From Bacillota bacterium (GTDB taxonomy: Bacteria > Bacillota > Clostridia > Acetivibrionales > DSM-1351), in contig JAEYHZ010000004.1 of assembly GCA_023409265.1 (NCBI GenBank), positions 124,001 to 188,000 of the forward strand: a stretch of 64,000 bases of DNA, given 5' to 3'. The notes under the pieces are model-generated. The model saw only the letters and a list, made by a program, of their open reading frames with translations. It was not told the DNA's origin and did not search any database. Of this stretch, positions 44,336 through 52,016 are shown in pieces; positions within the stretch are counted from its first letter, which is position 1, and every line of letters begins with the position of its first letter. The position numbers and the translations under genes are program-made.

Positions 44336-44366
44336 ATAATAAACTATGACGCATGTGTAGAGTCAA
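44336..44366 (-). promoter_or_regulatory. MerR-type promoter (19-bp spacer)
   Basis: On the minus strand TTGACT and TATTAT are separated by 19 bp. A TGAC-N11-GTCA inverted repeat spans the -35 and spacer. This over-long spacer with internal dyad is the hallmark of MerR-controlled promoters that need DNA untwisting. Confidence 0.7.
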
Positions 44367-44622
44367 CTTTTTCTTACATTTGATTAAATATATACCATTC
44401 GATATTGATTTTTGTTTTACTTTCCAGCATTGGATGCCATGAATGTAACCTAAAAGCCATGCATTTCATAAAATACTCTATATATCATCATTGCGGTGGT
44501 ATGGCCTATTTGGATGCGCACCATTCCGAAAGGCAGCTTATTTTATTTGCTGATGCGAAACCGTTCGCAAATACGTAGAGGAATACTTGAATAAAGAATT
44601 GTGTGAAATGTGAGGTTGTTTT
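44367..44622. other. intergenic region with a possible gene remnant
   Basis: Between the MerR promoter and the GH1 gene. A 39-codon ORF without a ribosome site (44459-44578, containing GGMAYLDAHHSERQL) could be the leftover of a decayed gene; it is not recognised. No terminator or clear promoter for the GH1 gene is seen. Confidence 0.3.
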
Positions 44623-45933
44623 ATGGTTACATTTAAGCTAAACGAGGACTTCATGCTGGGAACAGCAACAGCAAGCACGCAAATTGAAGGTGGGGATACA
44701 AATAATACCTGGTATAAATGGTGTCAGGAGGGACATATTTCTGATTCAAGCAGCTGCATTACCGCTTGTGACCACTGGAACAGAGTGAAGGAGGATACTG
44801 AACTGCTTAAGAACCTGAATGTCCAAACACATAGAATGAGCCTTGAATGGAGCAGAATTGAGCCCGAGCCTGGAAAGTTCTCAAAAGATGCAATAAGACA
44901 TTACAGAAACGAAATAGGGCAACTGCTGGAAAGTAATATTCAGCCCCTTGTTACATTGCACCATTTTTCTGATCCTCTGTGGTTTCAAGATATGGGTGGG
45001 TGGAAGAACCCCGAAAATTCAGAACTTTTTGTTGACTACGCCAGGCACGTTATTGAGAATCTCGGTGATTTGGTGTCGGAATGGGTAACCTTTAATGAAC
45101 CCAATACTTATACTACTTTGGGTTATGAATTGGGAATCTTTCCGCCGGGCTCAAGAAATCTGGCAGAATCAAATACTGTAAAGGCCGAGCTTATTAAAAC
45201 GCACGTAAAGCTATATAAGATGATACATAAAATACGGCTCGAAAGAAAATTCAAAGGCAAAACCATGGTAGGAGCTGCAATACATCTGCGTATTTTTGAA
45301 GGCATAAGCCGTGTTGGAAAAATAACTGCCGGAATTGTTAATTATGCATTCAACGAATTATTTATGGTAGGAATTACTACAGGCAGGTTGATGTTCCCGC
45401 TTTCGAGCAAGGGTTATAAATATCAAAAGGGGCAATATGCTGATTTTCTCGGAATCAATTATTATACAAGAAATATTGTTGAGTTTGTATTTGATCCGTC
45501 AAACTACTTTCATCAATTAATCAGTGATAAGAATCTGAAGAAGTCAGACCTTGGCTGGGATATATATCCCGAAGGAATTTATATTCTATGCAGGAAGTAT
45601 TATAATAAATATAAACTACCTATTTATATAACCGAAAATGGAATCAGTGATAAATATGACAACAGAAGACCTGCGTATATTGCCAACCACCTTGCTTATG
45701 TTGCTAAAGCCATTAATGAGGGAATACAGGTCGAAAGGTACTACCACTGGACACTGATGGACAATTTTGAGTGGCTTGAAGGTGAATCTGCTAAATTTGG
45801 TTTATATAAGTGCGATTTTACTAATCAGGAGAGAATACCCAGAAAAAGTGCCGAATTGTATGCACGAATATGCAAGGAAAAGAAATTGACCGACGAAATG
45901 ATAAGGTCTTGCCAAATAAGTTATGAGGATTAA
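44623..45933 (+). CDS. GH1 beta-glucosidase-type glycosidase
   Basis: 436 residues, slightly shorter than most GH1 enzymes. The acid/base E159 in VTFNEPN and nucleophile E338 in YITENGISD are in place, with FMLGTATASTQIEGG at the N-terminus and HWTLMDNFEWLEG near the C-terminus. It hydrolyses beta-linked disaccharides or glycosides in the cytoplasm. No phosphotransferase genes are adjacent, so a free (not 6-phospho) substrate is more likely, though not proven. The ribosome site (GTGAGG) is modest. It appears monocistronic and its ends have no obvious terminator. Confidence 0.92.
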   Translation: MVTFKLNEDFMLGTATASTQIEGGDTNNTWYKWCQEGHISDSSSCITACDHWNRVKEDTELLKNLNVQTHRMSLEWSRIEPEPGKFSKDAIRHYRNEIGQLLESNIQPLVTLHHFSDPLWFQDMGGWKNPENSELFVDYARHVIENLGDLVSEWVTFNEPNTYTTLGYELGIFPPGSRNLAESNTVKAELIKTHVKLYKMIHKIRLERKFKGKTMVGAAIHLRIFEGISRVGKITAGIVNYAFNELFMVGITTGRLMFPLSSKGYKYQKGQYADFLGINYYTRNIVEFVFDPSNYFHQLISDKNLKKSDLGWDIYPEGIYILCRKYYNKYKLPIYITENGISDKYDNRRPAYIANHLAYVAKAINEGIQVERYYHWTLMDNFEWLEGESAKFGLYKCDFTNQERIPRKSAELYARICKEKKLTDEMIRSCQISYED

Positions 45934-45976
45934 CACTGGCCAATAGTTCAGGAGGAAGAGTTTTAATTATTTTTGA

Positions 45977-46038
45977 TGTAAGGTAAACTTGACATTTATA
46001 TCGGATGAAGTTATACTGAATGTAAGGTAAACATTACA
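45977..46038 (+). promoter_or_regulatory. xre-def promoter flanked by two matching operators
   Basis: TTGACA (45989-45994) and TATACT (46012-46017) are 17 bp apart. An 18-bp site starting TGTAAGGTAAAC occurs at 45977-45994, overlapping the -35, and again at 46021-46038, overlapping the start of transcription. The copies differ at two positions, lie 44 bp apart, and the second is an imperfect palindrome (TGTAA-N8-TTACA). They are probably operators of the XRE protein. Confidence 0.75.
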
Positions 46039-46092
46039 TAACTAATGAAATCAGATCCAGGCAGAATACTTAACTGCCTGTACGGAGGTAAG

Positions 46093-46326
46093 ATGAAGAA
46101 CAGGATCAAGGAGCTGCGGGAAGCCAGAGGTTTGACCCAGGAACAGCTGGGGGAGATGGTAGGTGTCTCGAGGCAGGCTATCAATGCAATTGAAACAGAA
46201 AAGTATGAACCCTCAATATGGCTTGCCTATGATATATGCCAGATATTTAAGAGTTCAATAGAAGAAGTGTTTGCGTTTGAAGAAAGTGAAAGAAAATCAA
46301 GGGCTCAGAGAAGCAGGGGTGCTTAG
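46093..46326 (+). CDS. small XRE-family transcriptional regulator
   Basis: 77 residues: a single Cro/C1-type helix-turn-helix (MKNRIKELREARGLTQEQLG then VGVSRQAINAIETEKYEPS), as in the short YozG/HTH-3 regulators, with a charged tail. The start at 46093 has GGAGG upstream; an earlier in-frame ATG at 46045 was rejected because the extension is not conserved and falls at the promoter. It precedes def by 24 bp and probably controls the pair through the twin sites. Confidence 0.9.
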   Translation: MKNRIKELREARGLTQEQLGEMVGVSRQAINAIETEKYEPSIWLAYDICQIFKSSIEEVFAFEESERKSRAQRSRGA

Positions 46327-46350
46327 TGAACAGAAAGGCTGGGGTTTAAA

Positions 46351-46809
46351 ATGGCTATCAGGCAAATCAGAACGTTTGATGATGAGATATTGAGGAAAAA
46401 GAGCAGGCCGGTCACCGAGGTTAATGACCATATAAGAAAGCTTCTGGATGATATGGCTGATACAATGTATAATACTCAAAATGGTGCAGGGCTTGCGGCG
46501 CCGCAGATAGGAATTCTCAAGCGCTTGGTTGTAATGGATATGGGGCAGGGCCTGCTAAAGCTGGTCAATCCTGTAATAATAATGCAGGAGGGAAGTCAGG
46601 AGGTAACTGAGGGCTGCCTGAGTATACCCAATGTTTCGGGAAGGTTAATCCGGCCTGCAAAGGTAACCGTCAAGGCGTTGGATGAGTATGGTAAGGAAAT
46701 AATACTGAATGGAACGGGAGAATTGGCAAAGTGCTTTTGTCATGAGATAGACCATTTGGATGGGATACTTTTTATTGATAAGGTTAAAGAGTTTATAACG
46801 AGGCAATAG
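46351..46809 (+). CDS. def: peptide deformylase
   Basis: Removes the formyl group from the N-terminal Met of new proteins, an iron or zinc enzyme. 152 residues with all three motifs: GAGLAAPQIG (motif 1, about 45-54), EGCLSIP with the metal Cys (about 90) and CHEIDHLDG with the two metal His and catalytic Glu (about 131). The ribosome site GGCTGGGG lies eight bases before the ATG. It is co-transcribed with an XRE regulator, which is unusual, since def more often sits beside fmt or priA. Confidence 0.96.
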   Translation: MAIRQIRTFDDEILRKKSRPVTEVNDHIRKLLDDMADTMYNTQNGAGLAAPQIGILKRLVVMDMGQGLLKLVNPVIIMQEGSQEVTEGCLSIPNVSGRLIRPAKVTVKALDEYGKEIILNGTGELAKCFCHEIDHLDGILFIDKVKEFITRQ

Positions 46810-46876
46810 ATGCGCTATAAGTATAAGATAGTGCCATTTATAACAAACCTGGTATTATATTAAGTTTGATAAAAAA

Positions 46877-46905
46877 TTGACAATCCTGTATGAATATTAT
46901 ATAAT
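46877..46905 (+). promoter_or_regulatory. perfect consensus promoter before the hydrogenase maturation operon
   Basis: TTGACA and TATAAT, both exact, with 17-bp spacing. The predicted start is near 46912, 188 bp before the first ORF. Confidence 0.9.
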
Positions 46906-46911
46906 GAATTT

Positions 46912-47054
46912 GCTGAGTCACAAGAATTTTCTTAGGATAAAGCATTTTATAAATTCAAATTGTTACTGACGCCGAATACTTATATGAGGCGGAAGGCACA
47001 GCATATTCATAAGAAATGTCATCAGAATTTCTGCGCCTTTTCAGGCGCTTTTTT
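46912..47054 (+). ncRNA. candidate leader RNA / attenuator ending in a terminator
   Basis: About 143 bases from the predicted start to a GCGCC / GGCGC hairpin with T6 (47033-47054). An internal CGCC (46970) / GGCG (46988) stem could compete with the terminator arms, giving two exclusive folds. A CTGA (46966) / TCAG (47022) pairing could close the domain. No known riboswitch consensus was recognised. It could be a regulatory leader or a free small RNA. Confidence 0.5.
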
Positions 47055-47099
47055 ATTTGCTTTTACAGCTTTAATTTCTAATTACAGGAGGGCTTCAAT

Positions 47100-47375
47100 A
47101 TGGAAACAAGAGTTGCCATCATCGGGATAATTGTTGAGGATAACGATTCAGTAGATAAGCTGAATCACATTCTGCATGACTATGGAAAGTACATAATCGG
47201 ACGCATGGGGCTACCCTACAGAGAAAAAGGAATAAGTATTATCAGCATTGCAATGGATGCACCTCAGGATATAATAAGTGCTCTTTCAGGAAAGCTGGGA
47301 AAATTACCCGGTGTAAGTACAAAAGCTGCATATTCAAAGATATTCGGTAAAGATGAATCAGAAGAGTGTCAATAA
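47100..47375 (+). CDS. TM1266-family putative regulator of iron-only hydrogenase
   Basis: 91 residues starting METRVAIIGIIVED, a small ferredoxin-like (ACT-related) fold known from Thermotoga TM1266 and almost always encoded beside [FeFe]-hydrogenase maturation genes. It is thought to regulate hydrogenase genes, but the mechanism is unproven. GGAGGG precedes the ATG. It is the first ORF of the operon with hydG and hydF, 75 bp before hydG. Confidence 0.9.
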   Translation: METRVAIIGIIVEDNDSVDKLNHILHDYGKYIIGRMGLPYREKGISIISIAMDAPQDIISALSGKLGKLPGVSTKAAYSKIFGKDESEECQ

Positions 47376-47449
47376 ATAGATATTTATAAAATAAAATCCG
47401 CTGCTGAAGGGTAAGAGCTGTCTGACCCGCATAAGAAAGGAGAAGTTCC

Positions 47450-48868
47450 ATGTATAATCCAAAATCATCAAAAGCTGAAGAATTTATTTCACACGAAGAG
47501 GTTTTCAGTACACTGGAGTATGCCCGGAAGAATAAAAACAACGTTGAGCTTATTGATAGTATTATTGAAAAAGCCAGACTCCGTAAAGGACTTTCACACA
47601 GGGAGGCCGCAGTCTTGCTCGATTGTGAGATAGAGGAGAAAAATCAGGAAATCTATGCTCTGGCAGAGCAGATTAAAAAGGACTTCTACGGGAACCGCAT
47701 AGTAATGTTTGCCCCCCTTTACCTGTCCAATTACTGTGTAAACGGCTGTGTATACTGCCCGTACCATATGAAAAATAAAACCATTACAAGAAAAAAAATG
47801 ACCCAGGAGGAAGTGCGCAGGGAAGTCATAGCACTTCAGGACATGGGACATAAACGTCTGGCAATTGAAGCAGGAGAAGACCCTGTTAATAATCCAATTG
47901 AATATGTTCTTGAATGTATCAATACTATTTACAGTATTAAACATAAAAACGGCGCTATACGACGGGTTAATGTCAACATTGCAGCCACAACCGTTGAAAA
48001 TTATAAAAAACTCAGTGATGCCGGAATCGGTACCTATATTTTATTTCAGGAAACCTACCATAAGGAAAGCTATAAAGAGTTACACCCCACAGGGCCGAAG
48101 CATGACTACGCCTATCATACCGAAGCTATGGACAGAGCCATGCAGGGCGGTATAGATGATGTTGGTCTTGGAGTGCTGTTCGGGCTGGAGATGTACCGTT
48201 ATGAATTTGCAGCACTGCTGATGCATGCAGAGCATCTTGAAGCTGCTTTCGGCGTGGGCCCTCACACAATAAGCGTACCAAGGATTCGTCCTGCCGAGGA
48301 TATAGATCCTTCAGCTTTCGATAATGGAGTAAATGATGATATATTTGCAAAAATTGTAGCCTGTATAAGAATTGCCGTACCATATACGGGAATGATTGTG
48401 TCCACCAGGGAAAGTAAAGCCTGCAGGGAGAGAGTGCTTCACCTGGGAGTTTCACAAATCAGCGGGGGTTCTAAAACAAGTGTCGGGGGCTATTATAAGC
48501 CAGAGTCTGAGGACGAAAACTCCTCACAATTTGATGTGAGTGATACAAGAACCCTTGATGAAATAGTAAAATGGCTGATGGAACTGGGGTATATACCCAG
48601 CTTTTGTACTGCATGCTATAGAGAAGGCAGAACCGGTGACCGTTTCATGACCCTTTTGAAAGCAGGCCAGATCTCAAACTGCTGTCATGCCAATGCACTC
48701 ATGACACTTAAGGAATACATGGAGGACTATGCTCAGCCTGCAACCAAAGAGGATGGAGAAAAGCTGATTGAAAATGAAATCGGAAACATTCCCAGCGAAA
48801 AGGTCAGAGGCATTGTAAAGGAAAATCTCGTGAATATTGTAAACGGCAAACGTGATTTCAGATTTTAG
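47450..48868 (+). CDS. hydG: [FeFe]-hydrogenase maturase HydG (radical SAM)
   Basis: Cleaves tyrosine to p-cresol and supplies CO and cyanide as an Fe(CO)2CN unit for the H-cluster. 472 residues. The radical-SAM cluster motif C96-x3-C100-x2-C103 and the C-terminal second-cluster motif C386-x2-C389-x22-C412 are both complete. The C-terminal TACYREGRTGDRFM and CCHANAL segments are typical. AAAGGAGAAG precedes the ATG. hydF follows after 80 bp. It separates HydG from the related thiazole enzyme ThiH, which lacks the C-terminal cysteines. Confidence 0.96.
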   Translation: MYNPKSSKAEEFISHEEVFSTLEYARKNKNNVELIDSIIEKARLRKGLSHREAAVLLDCEIEEKNQEIYALAEQIKKDFYGNRIVMFAPLYLSNYCVNGCVYCPYHMKNKTITRKKMTQEEVRREVIALQDMGHKRLAIEAGEDPVNNPIEYVLECINTIYSIKHKNGAIRRVNVNIAATTVENYKKLSDAGIGTYILFQETYHKESYKELHPTGPKHDYAYHTEAMDRAMQGGIDDVGLGVLFGLEMYRYEFAALLMHAEHLEAAFGVGPHTISVPRIRPAEDIDPSAFDNGVNDDIFAKIVACIRIAVPYTGMIVSTRESKACRERVLHLGVSQISGGSKTSVGGYYKPESEDENSSQFDVSDTRTLDEIVKWLMELGYIPSFCTACYREGRTGDRFMTLLKAGQISNCCHANALMTLKEYMEDYAQPATKEDGEKLIENEIGNIPSEKVRGIVKENLVNIVNGKRDFRF

Positions 48869-48901
48869 GCATTAATCTATAATAAGACTCCGTCTTAAAA
48901 T

Positions 48902-48933
48902 GGGGAAGTTATTATTTAATCAAGCCTTAGGTA
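48902..48933 (+). repeat. dispersed motif, copy 1 (hydG-hydF gap)
   Basis: The motif GGGGAAGTTATTAT, then TTAATC, five variable bases and TTAGGTA, also occurs at 61703-61736 with a 2-base insertion. Here it lies just upstream of the hydF ribosome site. Confidence 0.6.
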
Positions 48934-48948
48934 AAATGGAGGTTAGCC

Positions 48949-50154
48949 ATGAAACTAAATGAAACACCAACTTCAGACAGGGTGCATATAGGATTTTTCG
49001 GTAAAAGAAATGCCGGTAAATCAAGTGTTGTGAATGCTGTAACCGGTCAGGACCTTGCCATTGTCTCAGATGTAAAAGGAACAACCACAGATCCTGTATA
49101 TAAAGCAATGGAGCTGCTTCCCTTAGGTCCTGTAATGATTATTGATACTCCGGGTATTGATGATGAAGGTAAATTGGGAGAAATGAGAGTCAAAAAAAGC
49201 CGTCAAGTGCTTAATAAAACTGATTTAGCAGTACTGGTAATTGATTCTGAAGCAGGTAAAGCCAGGGAAGATGAGGAGCTTATTTCACTCTTTCAGGAAA
49301 AAAAGATCAATTATGTGGTAGTTTATAATAAATCAGACTTAATTGATAAAGAGTGGACGTTAAATCAAAACGAAATTTTTGTCAGTACAAAAACCGGATA
49401 TAATATAGAGAAATTAAAGGAAAGAATAGCAGCTTCAGCTGTTACTGAAGAACCCAAGCTCCGGATTGTGGGGGACCTTATTAATCCTTCGGATTTTGTA
49501 GTCCTGGTCACTCCTATAGATAAGGCCGCTCCTAAGGGAAGGCTCATATTGCCGCAGCAGCAGACCATAAGGGACATTTTGGAGGCAGATGCAACGGCAA
49601 TTGTAGTTAAGGAGTTTGAACTTCGTGAAACACTTGAAAGTCTCGGCAAAAAGCCCAAGCTGGTGATAACCGACAGCCAGGTATTTGCAAAAGTTTCAGC
49701 CGATACGCCGAAGGATGTTTTCCTTACTTCCTTCTCCATTCTTTTCGCCAGGTATAAGGGGAGTCTTGGAACCTCGGTAAAAGGTGCCAAAGTCCTGGAT
49801 TCACTTGAGGATGGCGACACTGTTCTGATTTCGGAAGGCTGTACCCATCACAGGCAGTGTGATGATATAGGGACTGTAAAGCTCCCCCGCTGGATAAAAA
49901 ACTATACCCAGAAGCAGATTGATTTTAAATTCACATCAGGTACAGAATTCCCGGATGATCTGTCCGAGTATAAATTGGTTATTCACTGCGGCGGGTGTAT
50001 GCTGAATGAGAGGGAAATGAAATACCGTCAAAAGTGTGCAGAGGATCAGGGTGTGCCAATTACTAATTACGGTATATCCATAGCTTATATGCAGGGTATT
50101 TTAAAGAGAAGTGTAGCCATATTCCCGAATATTCTCGCGGAGATAGAGGAGTAA
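48949..50154 (+). CDS. hydF: [FeFe]-hydrogenase maturation GTPase HydF
   Basis: Scaffold on which the 2Fe subcluster is assembled and passed to apo-hydrogenase. 401 residues: N-terminal GTPase domain with G1 GKRNAGKSS (18-26), DTPGIDDEG (G3) and NKSD (G4); a dimerisation domain; and a C-terminal Fe-S domain with EGCTHHRQC (about 298) and HCGGC (about 349), the CxH...HCxxC ligands. TGGAGG precedes the ATG. The next gene starts 4 bp after the stop, so they are co-translated. HydE, the third maturase, is not in the window. Confidence 0.96.
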   Translation: MKLNETPTSDRVHIGFFGKRNAGKSSVVNAVTGQDLAIVSDVKGTTTDPVYKAMELLPLGPVMIIDTPGIDDEGKLGEMRVKKSRQVLNKTDLAVLVIDSEAGKAREDEELISLFQEKKINYVVVYNKSDLIDKEWTLNQNEIFVSTKTGYNIEKLKERIAASAVTEEPKLRIVGDLINPSDFVVLVTPIDKAAPKGRLILPQQQTIRDILEADATAIVVKEFELRETLESLGKKPKLVITDSQVFAKVSADTPKDVFLTSFSILFARYKGSLGTSVKGAKVLDSLEDGDTVLISEGCTHHRQCDDIGTVKLPRWIKNYTQKQIDFKFTSGTEFPDDLSEYKLVIHCGGCMLNEREMKYRQKCAEDQGVPITNYGISIAYMQGILKRSVAIFPNILAEIEE

Positions 50155-50158
50155 GATT

Positions 50159-51469
50159 ATGCGTACTGAAAAAGATAAGATAGGAGAAATTATTCTTACC
50201 GATGAAACCTTATACGGTGTTCAAACTGCCCGGGCAGCCGGTAATTTCGGACTGGATTACAAGAAAACCAACCTGCGGCTTATTTATGCCATTGTTGCTG
50301 TTAAGAAGGCTGCAGCACTGACCTATCTGAAGCTGGGCATCGGAAAACCGGAAATTTATACTGCTGTTAACTCTGCCTGTGATATAATTTTGTCAGGGCA
50401 AGCTGACGGTGCATTTGTGACCGATGCCCTTCAGGGTGGGGCCGGAACCTCTACAAATATGAATGTAAATGAGGTCGTTGCCAATCTTGCTCTTAAAAAC
50501 CTTGGCTTTAAATATGGCAGGTACGATGTTATTCACCCCCTTGATGATGTTAACCGCGGACAGTCCACCAACGATGTTTACCCAACTGCACTTAGAATTG
50601 CCGCAATACACTGTCTCCGCAGGCTCAGTGCCGCCTGTGAAAAACTTCAGAAAGCTTTACAACTGAAAGAAAACGAATTCGATAACATCTCCAAACTGGG
50701 CAGAACAGAGCTTATGGATGCCGTACCCATTACGTTGGGACAGGAATTTGGCTCATATGCACAGGGAATTGCCCGTGACCGCTGGAGGCTATACAAGGTT
50801 GAAGAACGTTTGAGACAGGTAAATATAGGCGGCACGGCTGTGGGCGCAGGTAATAATGCAGATAAAAAGTACCGTTTTGAAATAATAGAACAGCTTAGAG
50901 AGATAACCGGAATAGGCCTTGCAACAGCCGAGTATCCTATGGATATTACACAGAATAATGACGTATTTGTTGAAGTATCAGGGCTCCTAAAGGCGCTTGC
51001 CGTTAACCTGATGAAGATATCAAATGATTTACGCCTGATGAATTCAGGACCAAAGGGTGGCTTTGCTGAAATAACCTTGGCTCCGCTTCAGATGGGGAGT
51101 ACCATTATGCCGGGAAAGGTTAATCCAGTTATTCCAGAAATGGTAATGCAGGTATCCATAAAGGTCATGGCAAACGACTCAGCTATCACCATGGCTGCTG
51201 CCCACGGTGAATTTGAATTAAATGCTTTTATGCCGCTGATTGCAGATGCTCTGCTTGAAAACCTTGAGCTTTTAACTAACGCGGTGGAATTATTCCGCAC
51301 AAAATGTATAGAATTAATAATACCCAACAGGGAACGGTGCAAGGAGCTGCTGGAACGTTCATATGCCTTTGCTACAGCATATACACCTGATCTGGGCTAC
51401 GACAAGGTAAGTGAAATAATTGATAAGTCAGAAGGAGATCCCCATAAAGCTAAAAAAATGATGGAATAG
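50159..51469 (+). CDS. aspA: aspartate ammonia-lyase (aspartase/fumarase family)
   Basis: Converts aspartate to fumarate and ammonia. 436 residues with HPLDDVNRGQSTNDVYPT near residue 120 and the superfamily signature GSTIMPGKVNP from G313. Family members usually run to about 470 residues; here the C-terminal ~30 residues are missing and the ORF stops next to a tRNA-like repeat box, so the end may have been replaced. Linked 4 bp behind hydF, it sits in the hydrogenase maturation operon; released ammonia could supply the bridging dithiomethylamine nitrogen, which is inference. A fumarase role cannot be excluded from sequence. Confidence 0.85.
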   Translation: MRTEKDKIGEIILTDETLYGVQTARAAGNFGLDYKKTNLRLIYAIVAVKKAAALTYLKLGIGKPEIYTAVNSACDIILSGQADGAFVTDALQGGAGTSTNMNVNEVVANLALKNLGFKYGRYDVIHPLDDVNRGQSTNDVYPTALRIAAIHCLRRLSAACEKLQKALQLKENEFDNISKLGRTELMDAVPITLGQEFGSYAQGIARDRWRLYKVEERLRQVNIGGTAVGAGNNADKKYRFEIIEQLREITGIGLATAEYPMDITQNNDVFVEVSGLLKALAVNLMKISNDLRLMNSGPKGGFAEITLAPLQMGSTIMPGKVNPVIPEMVMQVSIKVMANDSAITMAAAHGEFELNAFMPLIADALLENLELLTNAVELFRTKCIELIIPNRERCKELLERSYAFATAYTPDLGYDKVSEIIDKSEGDPHKAKKMME

Positions 51470-51478
51470 AGTGAGGCC

Positions 51479-51512
51479 ACGCTCTAAGCCCTCCCGGGTT
51501 CGAATCCCTAAA
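51479..51512 (-). repeat. 34-bp anti-T-arm box, copy 2
   Basis: On the minus strand it reads GGGATTCGAACCCGGGAGGGCT near its middle. It matches copy 1 (16406-16439) at 30 of 34 positions and, like it, lies just downstream of a tRNA terminator in tRNA orientation. Confidence 0.75.
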
Positions 51513-51520
51513 TAAAAATT

Positions 51521-51552
51521 AAAAGGCATCTACTAGACGTAGATGCCTTTTT
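51521..51552. terminator. bidirectional terminator between aspA and tRNA-Glu
   Basis: A perfect 13-bp stem (AAAAGGCATCTAC / GTAGATGCCTTTT) with a 5-base loop and T-runs on both strands. Confidence 0.9.
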
Positions 51553-51627
51553 GGTGACCCATAGGGGATTCGAACCCCTGTTACCGCCGTGAGAGGGCGG
51601 TGTCTTAGGCCACTTGACCAATGGGCC
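51552..51627 (-). tRNA. tRNA-Glu (anticodon CTC)
   Basis: On the minus strand, acceptor GGCCCAT / ATGGGTC (one G-T pair), anticodon stem CCGCC / GGCGG with loop CTCTCAC, T-arm GGGGTTCGAATCCCC, and an encoded CCA end at 51552-51554. Confidence 0.95.
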
Positions 51628-51667
51628 ATTTTAGCAAGCCAAATTTATAGGCTTAATGACAAAAGCT

Positions 51668-51696
51668 ATTATAGCATGGGCAGTATTTGCTGTCAA
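51668..51696 (-). promoter_or_regulatory. consensus promoter of tRNA-Glu
   Basis: Exact TTGACA and TATAAT on the minus strand with 17-bp spacing, about 40 bp upstream of the tRNA. Confidence 0.92.
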
Positions 51697-52016
51697 GAAG
51701 TCTGTACAGACTTCCCGGTGATAAATCCCTTAAAAATAAGAATAACTTAAGTAAGGAACATTGATGTTTCTCGTAATAAACTTAATTAAATATATTACCT
51801 TTAAAGTACCATATTTTGTGGTATAATAACTCCTGTATTATGAGTGACTGCACGGCAGAAGCATGATTACAGAAGTTATTTTATTGCCTGGGAAAGGCAC
51901 ATGCTCAAACAAAAGTGCTTTGCCACATTTGTTCTTTTACAAGAGTGAATAATAGTGAATTATACAGGTATGGTTTATAGAAGTTTAATTTATATTACAG
52001 GAGTCTTTTTAAATAT
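51697..52016. other. intergenic region before the rRNA methyltransferase
   Basis: Holds a TATAAT at 51822-51827 with a weak TTTAAA 16 bp earlier, which would give a leader of about 180 bases. A small TGCCT / AGGCA hairpin lies at 51885-51899. No coding sequence is visible. Confidence 0.4.

Noticed and set aside
44459..44578. 39-codon ORF before the GH1 gene
   Set aside because: No ribosome site and no recognised product; kept only as a possible remnant in the description of the intergenic region.
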